From Pseudomonas sp. (GTDB lineage: Bacteria; Pseudomonadota; Gammaproteobacteria; Pseudomonadales; Pseudomonadaceae): 61,417 nucleotides of DNA. Positions 1 through 6,907 of this stretch are shown here, piece by piece (the stretch's first letter is position 1; each line of letters starts with the position of its first letter). A program made the position numbers and the translations under genes. A model generated the notes under the pieces. It was not told where the DNA came from and did no database searches. It saw nothing but the letters and a program-made list of their open reading frames with translations. Where the stretch lies: positions 1 through 61,417 of the forward strand of contig NZ_PEKX01000010.1 in the NCBI RefSeq assembly GCF_002796985.1, written 5' to 3'.

Positions 1-225
1 CCGCTATGAAACCCACCGGCAGCATAGCAAGGGCACTGGCCACGTTTTTACACAGTCTGGGCCAGAAGCAGACGCAATAGAGCATTGCTAGTCTTGAGAG
101 CACGCTAGGCAGTCCGAATATGCCAAGAACAGAGTGATCCGGGAGCAAGGGGTCTTGGATCGACACCTTCCATGTTGGGCCGCCACAGTGTGACTGCCGG
201 AGCTTAATCTCCACGGAGAGAAGTG

Positions 226-921
226 ATGAAGTACTTTTTGATACTGGCGGTACTTGTCTTGAGCATGCAAGTTCAGGCCGAAGATTTCTTCCGGCCCTGC
301 GAAGACGTCATTGAAAGCCCGGGATACACATCCCTTGCAGAGACTTTCGAGTCGGGAAACGTCAAGGCAAGATACTGTCAGAAACTCAACACCAATGAAT
401 TTCTGTACGTAACGGATGTGGGCAATTACGACCAGTTCTACCATTGCACCAAGACGGAATTGAGAAAGTTAGAGTGTCGGGGGATCGATAAGTACTCGAC
501 CTACCCTAATATAAACGTGGAACAGAGATTCCGCAGCAACAAGGGAAAACAGTTCGTATTGTTCAGCGTCGGAAAATTAAGTCATGGCATCTACTCTACA
601 AGTTATGTGCTTTTCCACCTTGTGCCAAAATCGGAGGCACGTTCCGGCTATCTAATTTATTCACTGCGAGAAGCAGGGGAGCGCAGCGGCCGCTATTCGG
701 ACTTAGGGAAGGTGTGCAGCAACCTGGACGGACAGGATGCGACTACCCCGGAAAATCCACCTTATGAGTTTTTCGATAACGGAAAAGATGCGGCGATTAT
801 CAGGTTCCATCAGAAGCTCACGAGCTGTGACTCGACAAACACCGAAGCCAAGCAGACGCTGGAATATAAATGGGTAAAGGGGGAATTCAGGCTCTCGAAG
901 AACACCCGGATTATCGAGTAA
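226..921 (+). CDS. Secreted six-cysteine hypothetical protein
   Basis: I do not recognise the family. The product (231 aa) begins with a clean Sec signal peptide, MKYFLILAVLVLSMQVQA, with cleavage predicted after QA, so the mature protein should be periplasmic. The mature part carries six cysteines (RPCED, RYCQK, YHCTK, LECRG, KVCSN, TSCDS), enough for three disulfides. ATG at 226 is preferred over the GTG immediately upstream because a GGAGAG Shine-Dalgarno sits at the right distance. Codon use is clearly less GC-rich than in genes after 2.4 kb, so horizontal acquisition is likely. It converges on the lipoprotein gene on the other strand. A role as an immunity or inhibitor protein is only a guess from context. 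Confidence 0.75.
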   Translation: MKYFLILAVLVLSMQVQAEDFFRPCEDVIESPGYTSLAETFESGNVKARYCQKLNTNEFLYVTDVGNYDQFYHCTKTELRKLECRGIDKYSTYPNINVEQRFRSNKGKQFVLFSVGKLSHGIYSTSYVLFHLVPKSEARSGYLIYSLREAGERSGRYSDLGKVCSNLDGQDATTPENPPYEFFDNGKDAAIIRFHQKLTSCDSTNTEAKQTLEYKWVKGEFRLSKNTRIIE

Positions 922-942
922 CGGTGACCCGCAAGCCATGAG

Positions 943-1000
943 CTTCAGCCTAACGGTATCGATAGCAGTTTTATCCGAATCGCCGATAGTCAGCTATGGA
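943..1000 (-). repeat. Direct repeat copy A (gene-tail remnant)
   Basis: About 58 bp that match positions 2014-2071 at roughly 50 of 58 bases in the same orientation. On the minus strand it reads LTIGDSDKTAIDTVRLKL, closely parallel to TIGDWNKTAIDTFRLKKR in the other copy, but an in-frame TAG precedes it and the stop found in copy B is gone. I read it as the decayed 3' end of a duplicated gene. Confidence 0.6.
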
Positions 1001-1032
1001 TCGCTAGCGGCCTCTCGTCTGCTCGATACTGT

Positions 1033-1161
1033 TCAACAAGAGGCCAAGCGCTTGAACTCATAGGCGCCCTGAGCTATGGCCTCATTGCTAGCTCTGCCTG
1101 CGGCCTCATTTGCCAATCGATCAAATTCTTGTAGTTGCTCCAGAGTCATAATAGTGCTCAT
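1033..1161 (-). CDS. 42-aa small protein coupled to the lipoprotein gene
   Basis: The ATG lies just past the stop of the upstream lipoprotein gene (TGAGATG junction), and the lipoprotein's last codons GGAGAG supply the Shine-Dalgarno. The product starts MSTIMTLEQLQEFDRLANEA and ends FKRLASC. It is predicted to be one amphipathic helix, with no signal or membrane segment. Translational coupling is the main support for a real gene; its function is unknown. It lies between the lipoprotein gene and repeat copy A, so it belongs to the unit bounded by the direct repeats. Confidence 0.5.
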   Translation of the reverse strand: MSTIMTLEQLQEFDRLANEAAGRASNEAIAQGAYEFKRLASC

Positions 1162-1162
1162 C

Positions 1163-1993
1163 TCATTGCTCTCCTTTCGCCAATGCGGCGTCGATCTTGT
1201 CTTTAGTTGCCTGATAAACTCTTGTGAAATCGCTCAACTGCCTTCTCGGAAATCGATAGATCAATACAATATTTTCCCAGGCGGTTATTTTTGCAGAGCA
1301 GATTCCCGACGAGATATCTTTGCCGCAGAAAATTATTGGAAAGCTCATATCCACGGCGCCGTTGCGATGCCTGTAGAAATAATCATCTGCATGCTCCTCG
1401 TTACCCAAGGCCTGATAGAATCCAAGCTCTTCATTTAGTGAAATGGCATATCCTGAAGGTCCGCCTATCAGTTTATTTGTCAGATTATTGAGAGGTAAGT
1501 ATTTTTCAGGAGAAGGAGTTGCTCCCATTTTGCAATTCATTAGTATAATAATTTTTGGATTACCCGGATCAATATCGGTAGAAATTACACCCGACATTGT
1601 TTCCTTCATGTGACTAACGCTATCTCTGTAGATTAGAGTCACGCCAGGAATAAACTTTCCTTTCTCTTTCCATACGTCTGGATTTCTGAATGTTGGCCGA
1701 TATTCGTCTGGCGTTGATTTCAGGTGCTCGAAATCAAATCGCCTTCCTGCGACCCATACTGGTTCGCCATCTTCAAATTTTTTATCCGTGTAGCGCGAGT
1801 AATTTTCTCCTCGCGCTTCTATCGCATTTTTTGTGTAATCAATACATTTCTGTTCTTCAGGGGAGATATGGGAGCGGTTATTTTCATTTCCACAGGCTGA
1901 AATAAATGCTGTGACAGCTACTATGCCGAGCCCGATAAGTAATCGCCGCGAATACTGCGCGTACTGAATTATTTTAATTAAGACGCTATGCAT
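1163..1993 (-). CDS. Lipoprotein, possible immunity protein
   Basis: A 276-aa product with an N-terminal hydrophobic segment ending in a lipobox (AFISAC), so it should be lipidated and periplasm-facing. Further cysteines occur (KCIDY, NCKMG, FCGKD, GICSA). I do not recognise a named domain. ATG 1993 is chosen because GAGGA precedes it; a TTG at 2008 that overlaps the stop of the upstream gene tail is an alternative start. The gene is distinctly AT-richer than the surrounding chromosome. It follows the truncated tail at 2005-2088 by a few bases, the position where an immunity gene sits behind its toxin or effector. That role is inference from layout only. Confidence 0.7.
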   Translation of the reverse strand: MHSVLIKIIQYAQYSRRLLIGLGIVAVTAFISACGNENNRSHISPEEQKCIDYTKNAIEARGENYSRYTDKKFEDGEPVWVAGRRFDFEHLKSTPDEYRPTFRNPDVWKEKGKFIPGVTLIYRDSVSHMKETMSGVISTDIDPGNPKIIILMNCKMGATPSPEKYLPLNNLTNKLIGGPSGYAISLNEELGFYQALGNEEHADDYFYRHRNGAVDMSFPIIFCGKDISSGICSAKITAWENIVLIYRFPRRQLSDFTRVYQATKDKIDAALAKGEQ

Positions 1994-2004
1994 AGCGCAT
2001 ATCC

Positions 2005-2088
2005 TCAACGCTTCTTCAGCCTAAAGGTATCTATAGCAGTTTTATTCCAATCGCCAATAGTCCGCTTTGGGTGGCGGTTGCCGCCAGA
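2005..2088 (-). pseudogene. Truncated C-terminal tail of a lost gene (repeat copy B)
   Basis: A minus-strand open tail reading SGGNRHPKRTIGDWNKTAID followed by TFRLKKR and a TGA, with an in-frame stop just upstream, so only about 27 codons remain. The same ending is repeated at 943-1000. The close spacing to the lipoprotein start suggests they once formed an operon and that the 5' part of this gene was deleted. The identity of the lost protein is unknown; an effector or toxin is plausible. Confidence 0.5.
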
Positions 2089-2099
2089 TCAGAAAGCTA

Positions 2100-2385
2100 T
2101 ACCCCGCTTGACCTCTTCCAGCCTTCCCCATAACCTCCCGACGCCCCTGTGAAAGCGGCAGGGGGGCGGGTTTGGCGACCCGATAAATCCACAGTGCGAC
2201 CGCGCTCATAGCGCTGCGACGTATTTCTACGTCCGCAGTGTCTTGCTATGGCAGGCCGCGCAGGGAGACCTTCGGGTCTGCCGGTCCTGTGGTTCCGGTT
2301 CGCCAACCTTGCGCGGTTCTGCCACCCCTACCGTTTGGCGACGGGGGAGTGGCCTTTCTGGATTAACCACAAAGGTCTCAACTCC
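2100..2385 (+). other. Possible structured leader upstream of the BRO-N gene
   Basis: No gene is supported here. The stretch has GC-rich self-complementary segments (around 2140-2180 and 2200-2230) and a partly conserved-looking block ending in TTAACCACAAAGGTCTCAAC just before the BRO-N start. Similar TTKVN-type frames precede small phage-derived genes of P4-like satellites, where the DNA acts as regulatory RNA. This is recollection of a pattern, not a verified match. Confidence 0.3.
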
Positions 2386-2859
2386 ATGGACGACATCTAC
2401 GTTCCCACCGTTTTCCACCGCTACAACCGTTCCCTGCGCGGCGTGTTGATCGACAACCAGCCCTGGTTGGTCGCCCGCGAGCTGGGTTATCTGATCCGCG
2501 AGCAGGTCGATGCTTATGTTCTTCGATTGGATGAGGACCTCTTTCGCGAGGCGCGCCTGGTGACGGGTGGCGGTGAGGAGGTCGTGCTGCTGGTCAGTGA
2601 CTATGGCGCTTTCCATGTCATGCACCGCTTTCGTGATCCGGAGCATCGGCAAATGCGGATGTGGATCACTGGCCATGTGTTGCCGACGCTCAGGGATCAG
2701 GGGCGGGTGCCTGCGGGGCTGCCGAAGCGGATGCTGGCGAAAGGCGAGGGGCGGTCGTTGGCGGTGCTGGATTGGCAGGGGGAGTATTGGGTGCCGATGG
2801 GGGAGGTGCCGCGGTTGATGCGTGAGGAGAGGCGCGGGAGATGGTGGCGGAGGGAGTGA
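2386..2859 (+). CDS. BRO-N domain protein (phage antirepressor type)
   Basis: A 157-aa protein. The N-terminal ~100 residues fit the BRO-N / phage antirepressor fold: PTVFHRYNRSLRGVLID, WLVARELGYL, a strand-rich middle, and VSDYGAFHVMHRFRDPEHRQ followed by WITGHVLPTL, which is typical of BRO proteins ending in 'FRxWVxxEVLPxLR'. The C-terminal ~50 residues are basic and include a short LDWQGEYWVPMGEVPRLMREER segment. BRO-N proteins bind DNA and act in phage regulation; here there are no other phage genes, so it is probably a domesticated or stranded prophage gene. ATG at 2386 is preferred because the longer frame runs through the presumed leader. Confidence 0.7.
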   Translation: MDDIYVPTVFHRYNRSLRGVLIDNQPWLVARELGYLIREQVDAYVLRLDEDLFREARLVTGGGEEVVLLVSDYGAFHVMHRFRDPEHRQMRMWITGHVLPTLRDQGRVPAGLPKRMLAKGEGRSLAVLDWQGEYWVPMGEVPRLMREERRGRWWRRE

Positions 2860-2879
2860 TTGGCGGTTTGGAGTGCGGT

Positions 2880-2962
2880 GGGTTCGCGAGCGAGCTCGCT
2901 CCTACAAGAGCAAGAGCCCCTCACCCTAACCCTCTCCCGCACGCGGGAGAGGGGACCGTTCG
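2880..2962. repeat. Two intergenic palindromic repeats
   Basis: A TTCGCGAGCGAGCTCGCTCC palindrome (2882-2907) is followed by a CCCTCACCCTAACCCTCTCCC...GGGAGAGGGGACCGTTCGG element (2917-2962). Both types recur through the window and lie only between genes. Confidence 0.7.
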
Positions 2963-3016
2963 GTGTGGGTCATGCCCTGGTGTCAGTCGGGCAGGGCATG
3001 ACTCTTTGATTGCCAA

Positions 3017-4288
3017 TCAAGCAGCCGGAGGCGTGCCTTCGGCGTTGGCGGCCACGGCGTCGATCTGGATCAGCGCACCTTTGGGCAGGGCCGCTACGGC
3101 TACCGTCCTGCGTGCGGGGACGCCGCCGGGGAAGTAGCTGGCGTACACCTCATCGACGGCGGCAATGTCGTCGATGTTCTTCAGGAAGACGTTGACCTTC
3201 ACCACATCGGCCAGTGCGTGGTCGATGCTTTCGACGATGGCCTTGAGGTGCTTGAAGCACTGGCCGGCCTGTTCCTTGATGCCGCCTGCCACCAGTTCAC
3301 CGGTCTTCACGTCCAGCGGCAGCTGGGCGGAGATGTGGTTGTAGTGGGAGAAGGCGACGGTTTGGGTGGAGTAGGGGCACTTCGGCGCGGCGTCGGTGTT
3401 GTGGGCCTTGATGACGATGCCGTGGCGGTCTTCGACGGCTTGCGGGGGCGTGCCGTCGCCGTGGGAGACCACGGCCTCGACCTGCACCAGGGCATCCATC
3501 GGCAGGGCTTGCTCCTGTACGACAGTACGTGCCGGGACGTAGCCGACGGTGCGGGCGATGGCCGAGTCGGGGAAGAAGGTGGTGTAGACCTTGTTCACGG
3601 CCTGCATGTCGGCCAGGTTCTTGACGAAGACGGTGATGCGCACGATGTCATCGAAGGGCACGTCGATGCTTTCGAGGATGGTCTTGATGTTGCGCAGGCA
3701 CTGCCGGGTCTGTTCCTCGACGCCGCCGGGCACCAGCTTCCCGGTGCGCGGGTCGATGGGCAGCTGGGCGGTGAGGTTGTTGTAGTGGGAGAAGGCGACG
3801 GTCTGGGTGGACAGCGGGCTCAGCGGCGCGCTCTCGGTGTTGCGTTCGACCTTGATCAGGTCGCCGGCCTGCGGGGCGTTGGGGATGGTGCCTTCGCCGC
3901 AGGTGATGAGCGCTTCGACCTGCACCTGGGCGCCCAGCGGCAGGGCAGCCACGGCGACGGTGGTGAGTGTCGGCAGGTAGTTGGGGAAGAAGGCCGCGTG
4001 CACTTTGGCGACGGCTTCGGCATCGGCGATGTTGGTCAGGAAGATGGAAATGCGGACGGTGTCGTTCAGGGTGTGGCCGATGCTTTCGATGACGGCCTTG
4101 AGGTTCCTGAAGCACTGCTCGGCCTGTTCCTTGGCGCCGCCGGCCACCAGCTTTCCGCTGCTCGGGTCGACCGGCAACTGGGCGGAAAGGTTGTTGTAGT
4201 GGGAGAAGGCGACGGTTTGGGCATAGGGGCCGAGGTTTTGCGGGGCCTTGTCGGTGTTACGTGCCAGAACTGCGTTGTAGCCACTCAT
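3017..4288 (-). CDS. Triple-domain RidA (YjgF/YER057c/UK114) protein
   Basis: A 423-aa protein made of three tandem RidA-like domains (about 1-130, 145-280, 290-423). Each begins with a variant of TQTVAFSHYNN(L/H)(S/T)AQLP and contains an NLKAVIESI-like helix and a VQVEA-like final strand. Classical RidA is a ~130-aa trimer that hydrolyses reactive enamine/imine intermediates with a conserved Arg before the 'ALP' strand. Domains 2 (YVPARTVV) and 3 (VPARRTVAV) keep that Arg; domain 1 has YLPTLTTVAVAALP and lacks it. A three-in-one chain could fold as a pseudo-trimer. ATG 4288 is chosen for its GGGAG ribosome site. Its substrate and its link to the downstream gluconate genes are unknown. Confidence 0.9.
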   Translation of the reverse strand: MSGYNAVLARNTDKAPQNLGPYAQTVAFSHYNNLSAQLPVDPSSGKLVAGGAKEQAEQCFRNLKAVIESIGHTLNDTVRISIFLTNIADAEAVAKVHAAFFPNYLPTLTTVAVAALPLGAQVQVEALITCGEGTIPNAPQAGDLIKVERNTESAPLSPLSTQTVAFSHYNNLTAQLPIDPRTGKLVPGGVEEQTRQCLRNIKTILESIDVPFDDIVRITVFVKNLADMQAVNKVYTTFFPDSAIARTVGYVPARTVVQEQALPMDALVQVEAVVSHGDGTPPQAVEDRHGIVIKAHNTDAAPKCPYSTQTVAFSHYNHISAQLPLDVKTGELVAGGIKEQAGQCFKHLKAIVESIDHALADVVKVNVFLKNIDDIAAVDEVYASYFPGGVPARRTVAVAALPKGALIQIDAVAANAEGTPPAA

Positions 4289-4572
4289 GTTGGTGCTCCC
4301 TTGTTTGCTGGGAATCCATGGGTTGCGTGGCAAACGCTTCTTCCACTTCGATATCGGTCGTTGCCACTATCGGTTCAGACGACGGATATCAAGCTCGTCG
4401 AGAGGCGCGCAGACTATCGAGTCTTGAAGGGTGACCCCTTTGACTTATGGCAAGCGTAGTGGGGTCTTCTTACCGGGTTGTTTCATTTGGCGATGGGGAT
4501 GAGTCGGGATATTTCGAAAGGGATTTCTGAAAGCGGGGCTGGTGGTTCTCGTGGAGGTCCGGTGCCAGAGCC

Positions 4573-4702
4573 TTTCCCTCACCCCAGCCCTGGCTACGCG
4601 CCCCGCTCCGAAGGGAGAGGGGGCAGACCGTTCCGACTGATGCTGCGGGTTCTCCTTGCGCCGAACGGTCCCCTCTCCCTTCAGGGAGAGGGGACCGTTC
4701 GG
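4573..4702. repeat. Intergenic repeats with perfect 20-bp hairpin
   Basis: A CCCTCACC...GGGAGAGGGGG copy (about 4576-4622) is followed by a perfect inverted repeat with 20-bp arms (4661-4680 and 4683-4702) and a 2-nt loop. The hairpin lies 8 bp beyond the gapN stop, so it may also define the 3' end of the gapN transcript. No gene is seen between 4289 and 4709. Confidence 0.8.
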
Positions 4703-4709
4703 CCGCCTA

Positions 4710-6335
4710 TCAGAAGATGTAGTCGGTAGTCAGGAAGCTGGAGTCGCGGTCGCGGATGATCTGGCTGATCAGGGCCTTGTTGGCGTCGGTGAAGCGCGTG
4801 GCGACCAAGGTGCGGATGGAGAAGGTGCGCAGGGCGTCGTGGACGGAGAGGGTGCCTTCGGCGGAGTTCTTGCGGCCGTTGAAGGGGTAGCTGTCCGGGC
4901 CGCGCTGGCACTGGGCGTTGAGGTTGATGCGGCCGACCTGGTTGACGAAGGCGTCCACCAGCGGGCCGATCTGCTCGGGGTCGTCGCCGAACAGGCTGAG
5001 CTGCTGGCCGTAGTCGGACTGCAGGACGTAATCGATTACTTCCTTGATGTCGCGGTAAGGCACCACCGGCACCAGCGGGCCGAACTGTTCCTCGTGGTAC
5101 AGGCGCATGTCGGCGCGCACCGGGCTGAGCAGCGCGGGGTAGAAGAAGCTTTCGTGGCTCTCGCCGCCACCAGGGTTGATGACCTCGGCGCCCTTGGCCA
5201 GTGCATCTTCCAGCAGGCCGTTCAGGTAGTCGACCTTGCCCGGCTCGGGAAGCGGCGTCAGCGCCACGCCTGATTCCCAGGGCATGCCGGGTTTGAGTTC
5301 GGCGAGCTTGGCGCTGAACTTGTCGAGGAAACTGTCCAGCACGTCTTCGTGGACGAAGAGGATCTTCAGCGCGGTGCAACGCTGGCCGTTGAAGGAGAGG
5401 GCGCCGGTGATGGCTTCGCTGACGGCGTTGTCGAGGTCGACGCTGGGCAGGACGATGCCGGGGTTCTTGGCGTCCAGCCCGAGGGCGGCGCGCAGGCGGT
5501 GCGGGCGCGGGTGGAGCTTCTTCAGGTCGGCGGCGCCGGAGTGGGTGCCGATGAAGGCGAAGACGTCGACCTTGCCGCTGGCCATGAGCGCGCTGACGGT
5601 CTCGCGGCCGCGCCCGTAGATGACGTTGATGACGCCCGGCGGGAAGCTGTCGCGGAAGGCTTCGAGCAGCGGGCGGATCAGCAGCACGCCGAACTTGGCG
5701 GGCTTGAAGACCACGGTGTTGCCCATGATCAGCGCCGGGATCAGGGTGGTGAAGGTCTCGTTCAGCGGGTAGTTGTACGGGCCCATGCACAGCGCGACGC
5801 CCAGCGGCACGCGGCGGATCTGCCCGAGGGTGCCCTGTTCCAGTTCGAAGCGGCTGGAGCGGCGGTCCAGTTCCTTGAGTGCCTGGATGGTGTCGACGAT
5901 GTAGTCGCAGGTGCGGTCGAACTCTTTCTCCGAGTCCTTGAGGTTCTTGCCGATCTCCCACATCAGCAGCTTGACCACGGCCGTGCGCTGCTCGCGCATG
6001 CGGGCGAGGAAGCGCTCGACGTGGGCGATGCGTTCAGCCACGCGCAGGTTCGGCCACGCGCCCTGGCCGTTGTCGTAGGCGGCCACGGCGGCGTCCAGCG
6101 CGGCGAGGGCGGCGTCGGCATCCAGCAGCGGTGTGCTGCCGAGGATCACCTGTTGGTCGCCTTCATCGGTGGCGAGGAAGATCGGGCTGCGCACCGGGGC
6201 CAGCGGGCCGTCCCAGCGGCGCAGTTCGCCGTTGACCAGGTAGTCGCGCTGCTCGACGGGCGCGTCGGGGCGCCAGGCGTCGGGGATGTCGCTGAGGCGG
6301 GGGAACAGATGGTCGAGCTTGTTGTTGTCGGGCAT
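4710..6335 (-). CDS. gapN: NADP-dependent glyceraldehyde-3-phosphate dehydrogenase-like ALDH
   Basis: A 541-aa aldehyde dehydrogenase superfamily protein. The neighbourhood (gluconate permease, gluconokinase, GntR) matches the P. aeruginosa locus where a GapN-like gene sits. GapN oxidises glyceraldehyde-3-phosphate directly to 3-phosphoglycerate with NADP. Visible features: oxyanion Asn in GPYNYPLNE (N188), the cofactor strand VVFKPAKF, nucleophile Cys320 in FNGQRCTALK, and EEQFGPLVPVVPY. The usual general-base Glu, 34 residues before the nucleophile, is Gly286 (ALGLDAKNPG). The protein is longer than streptococcal GapN (about 475 aa). The exact substrate is therefore less certain than the family. 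GAGGGA precedes the ATG. Confidence 0.8.
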   Translation of the reverse strand: MPDNNKLDHLFPRLSDIPDAWRPDAPVEQRDYLVNGELRRWDGPLAPVRSPIFLATDEGDQQVILGSTPLLDADAALAALDAAVAAYDNGQGAWPNLRVAERIAHVERFLARMREQRTAVVKLLMWEIGKNLKDSEKEFDRTCDYIVDTIQALKELDRRSSRFELEQGTLGQIRRVPLGVALCMGPYNYPLNETFTTLIPALIMGNTVVFKPAKFGVLLIRPLLEAFRDSFPPGVINVIYGRGRETVSALMASGKVDVFAFIGTHSGAADLKKLHPRPHRLRAALGLDAKNPGIVLPSVDLDNAVSEAITGALSFNGQRCTALKILFVHEDVLDSFLDKFSAKLAELKPGMPWESGVALTPLPEPGKVDYLNGLLEDALAKGAEVINPGGGESHESFFYPALLSPVRADMRLYHEEQFGPLVPVVPYRDIKEVIDYVLQSDYGQQLSLFGDDPEQIGPLVDAFVNQVGRINLNAQCQRGPDSYPFNGRKNSAEGTLSVHDALRTFSIRTLVATRFTDANKALISQIIRDRDSSFLTTDYIF

Positions 6336-6359
6336 GACTCATCCCTCGGGGGAAGGTGG

Positions 6360-6618
6360 GCGACTAGTTTGTGCAGGGCGCATGACTGTTCGCAGTCATG
6401 CGCCGATGTTCTCTTGCGTTGTGATGGCGGATAACGCGTGCCGCGTTATGCGCCCTACGGAATTCTCTGGAGCCTAGCTTGGCCTGGGTAAATCGATTCA
6501 GCAAAAATTGATGCGCGGGGCTTTGGTAGGGCGGATAACCGCTTGCGGTTATCCGCCGGCTTCACGGTGTGCGGGCGGCGGCGGCGGATAACCCGTTCCG
6601 GGTTATGCGCCCTACGGG
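6360..6618. repeat. Cluster of GGATAAC/GCCCTAC palindromic repeats
   Basis: Several inverted elements: GCGCATGACTGTTCGCAGTCATGCGC (about 6378-6403), then copies of the GGCGGATAAC...GTTATGCGCCCTACG family around 6424-6464, 6526-6558 and 6588-6618. The same family recurs at about 10167, 18304 and 56878. Confidence 0.7.
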
Positions 6619-6749
6619 TGCGAGGGGTTGGGCTGCGGTGTTGGTGCGGGCTGCAGGAGTTCCTGCTGCTCGGCGTAGCGGGCGCGAATGTCGAAGTCGC
6701 GCGGCCAGGTGGGTTGGGCGGGGGCTTTCGGAGTTGCGGAGGAAGTCAC
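6612..6749 (-). CDS. Possible 45-aa hypothetical protein
   Basis: A GTG-started frame preceded by GAGG gives a 45-aa product containing PTWPRDFDIRARYAEQQELL and a Pro-rich tail. The third codon positions are strongly GC-biased as in real genes nearby, which separates it from the surrounding repeat DNA. There is no signal or membrane segment. It lies downstream of gntT on the same strand. I know no homologue; the call rests on codon bias and a plausible ribosome site only. Confidence 0.35.
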   Translation of the reverse strand: MTSSATPKAPAQPTWPRDFDIRARYAEQQELLQPAPTPQPNPSHP

Positions 6750-6821
6750 GGGCGATACCTCGTTGCAGGAGTCCGGGGCGGGCGGTTGGTGGTGCTCGCC
6801 GGGTGATAGGGCGCTGGGCTT

Positions 6822-6903
6822 GATGGGTATCGCTGCGCTCCACGCCATCCTACGGGGAGCGCCTGGGTAGGATGGGTGGAGCGCAGCGATATCCATCGAT
6901 CAA
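6822..6903. repeat. Inverted GATGG(G/C)TGGAGCG repeat pair
   Basis: Two inverted copies of a GATGGGTATCGCTGCGCTCCA-type element form a long hairpin just 3' of gntT. The same unit occurs at about 10300-10335 and 22187-22266. Confidence 0.7.
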
Positions 6904-6907
6904 TGCA

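Noticed and set aside
2..91. Open frame at the left edge ending in TAG at 89-91
   Set aside because: Only 29 codons are visible, with no recognisable motif; two other frames are comparably open.
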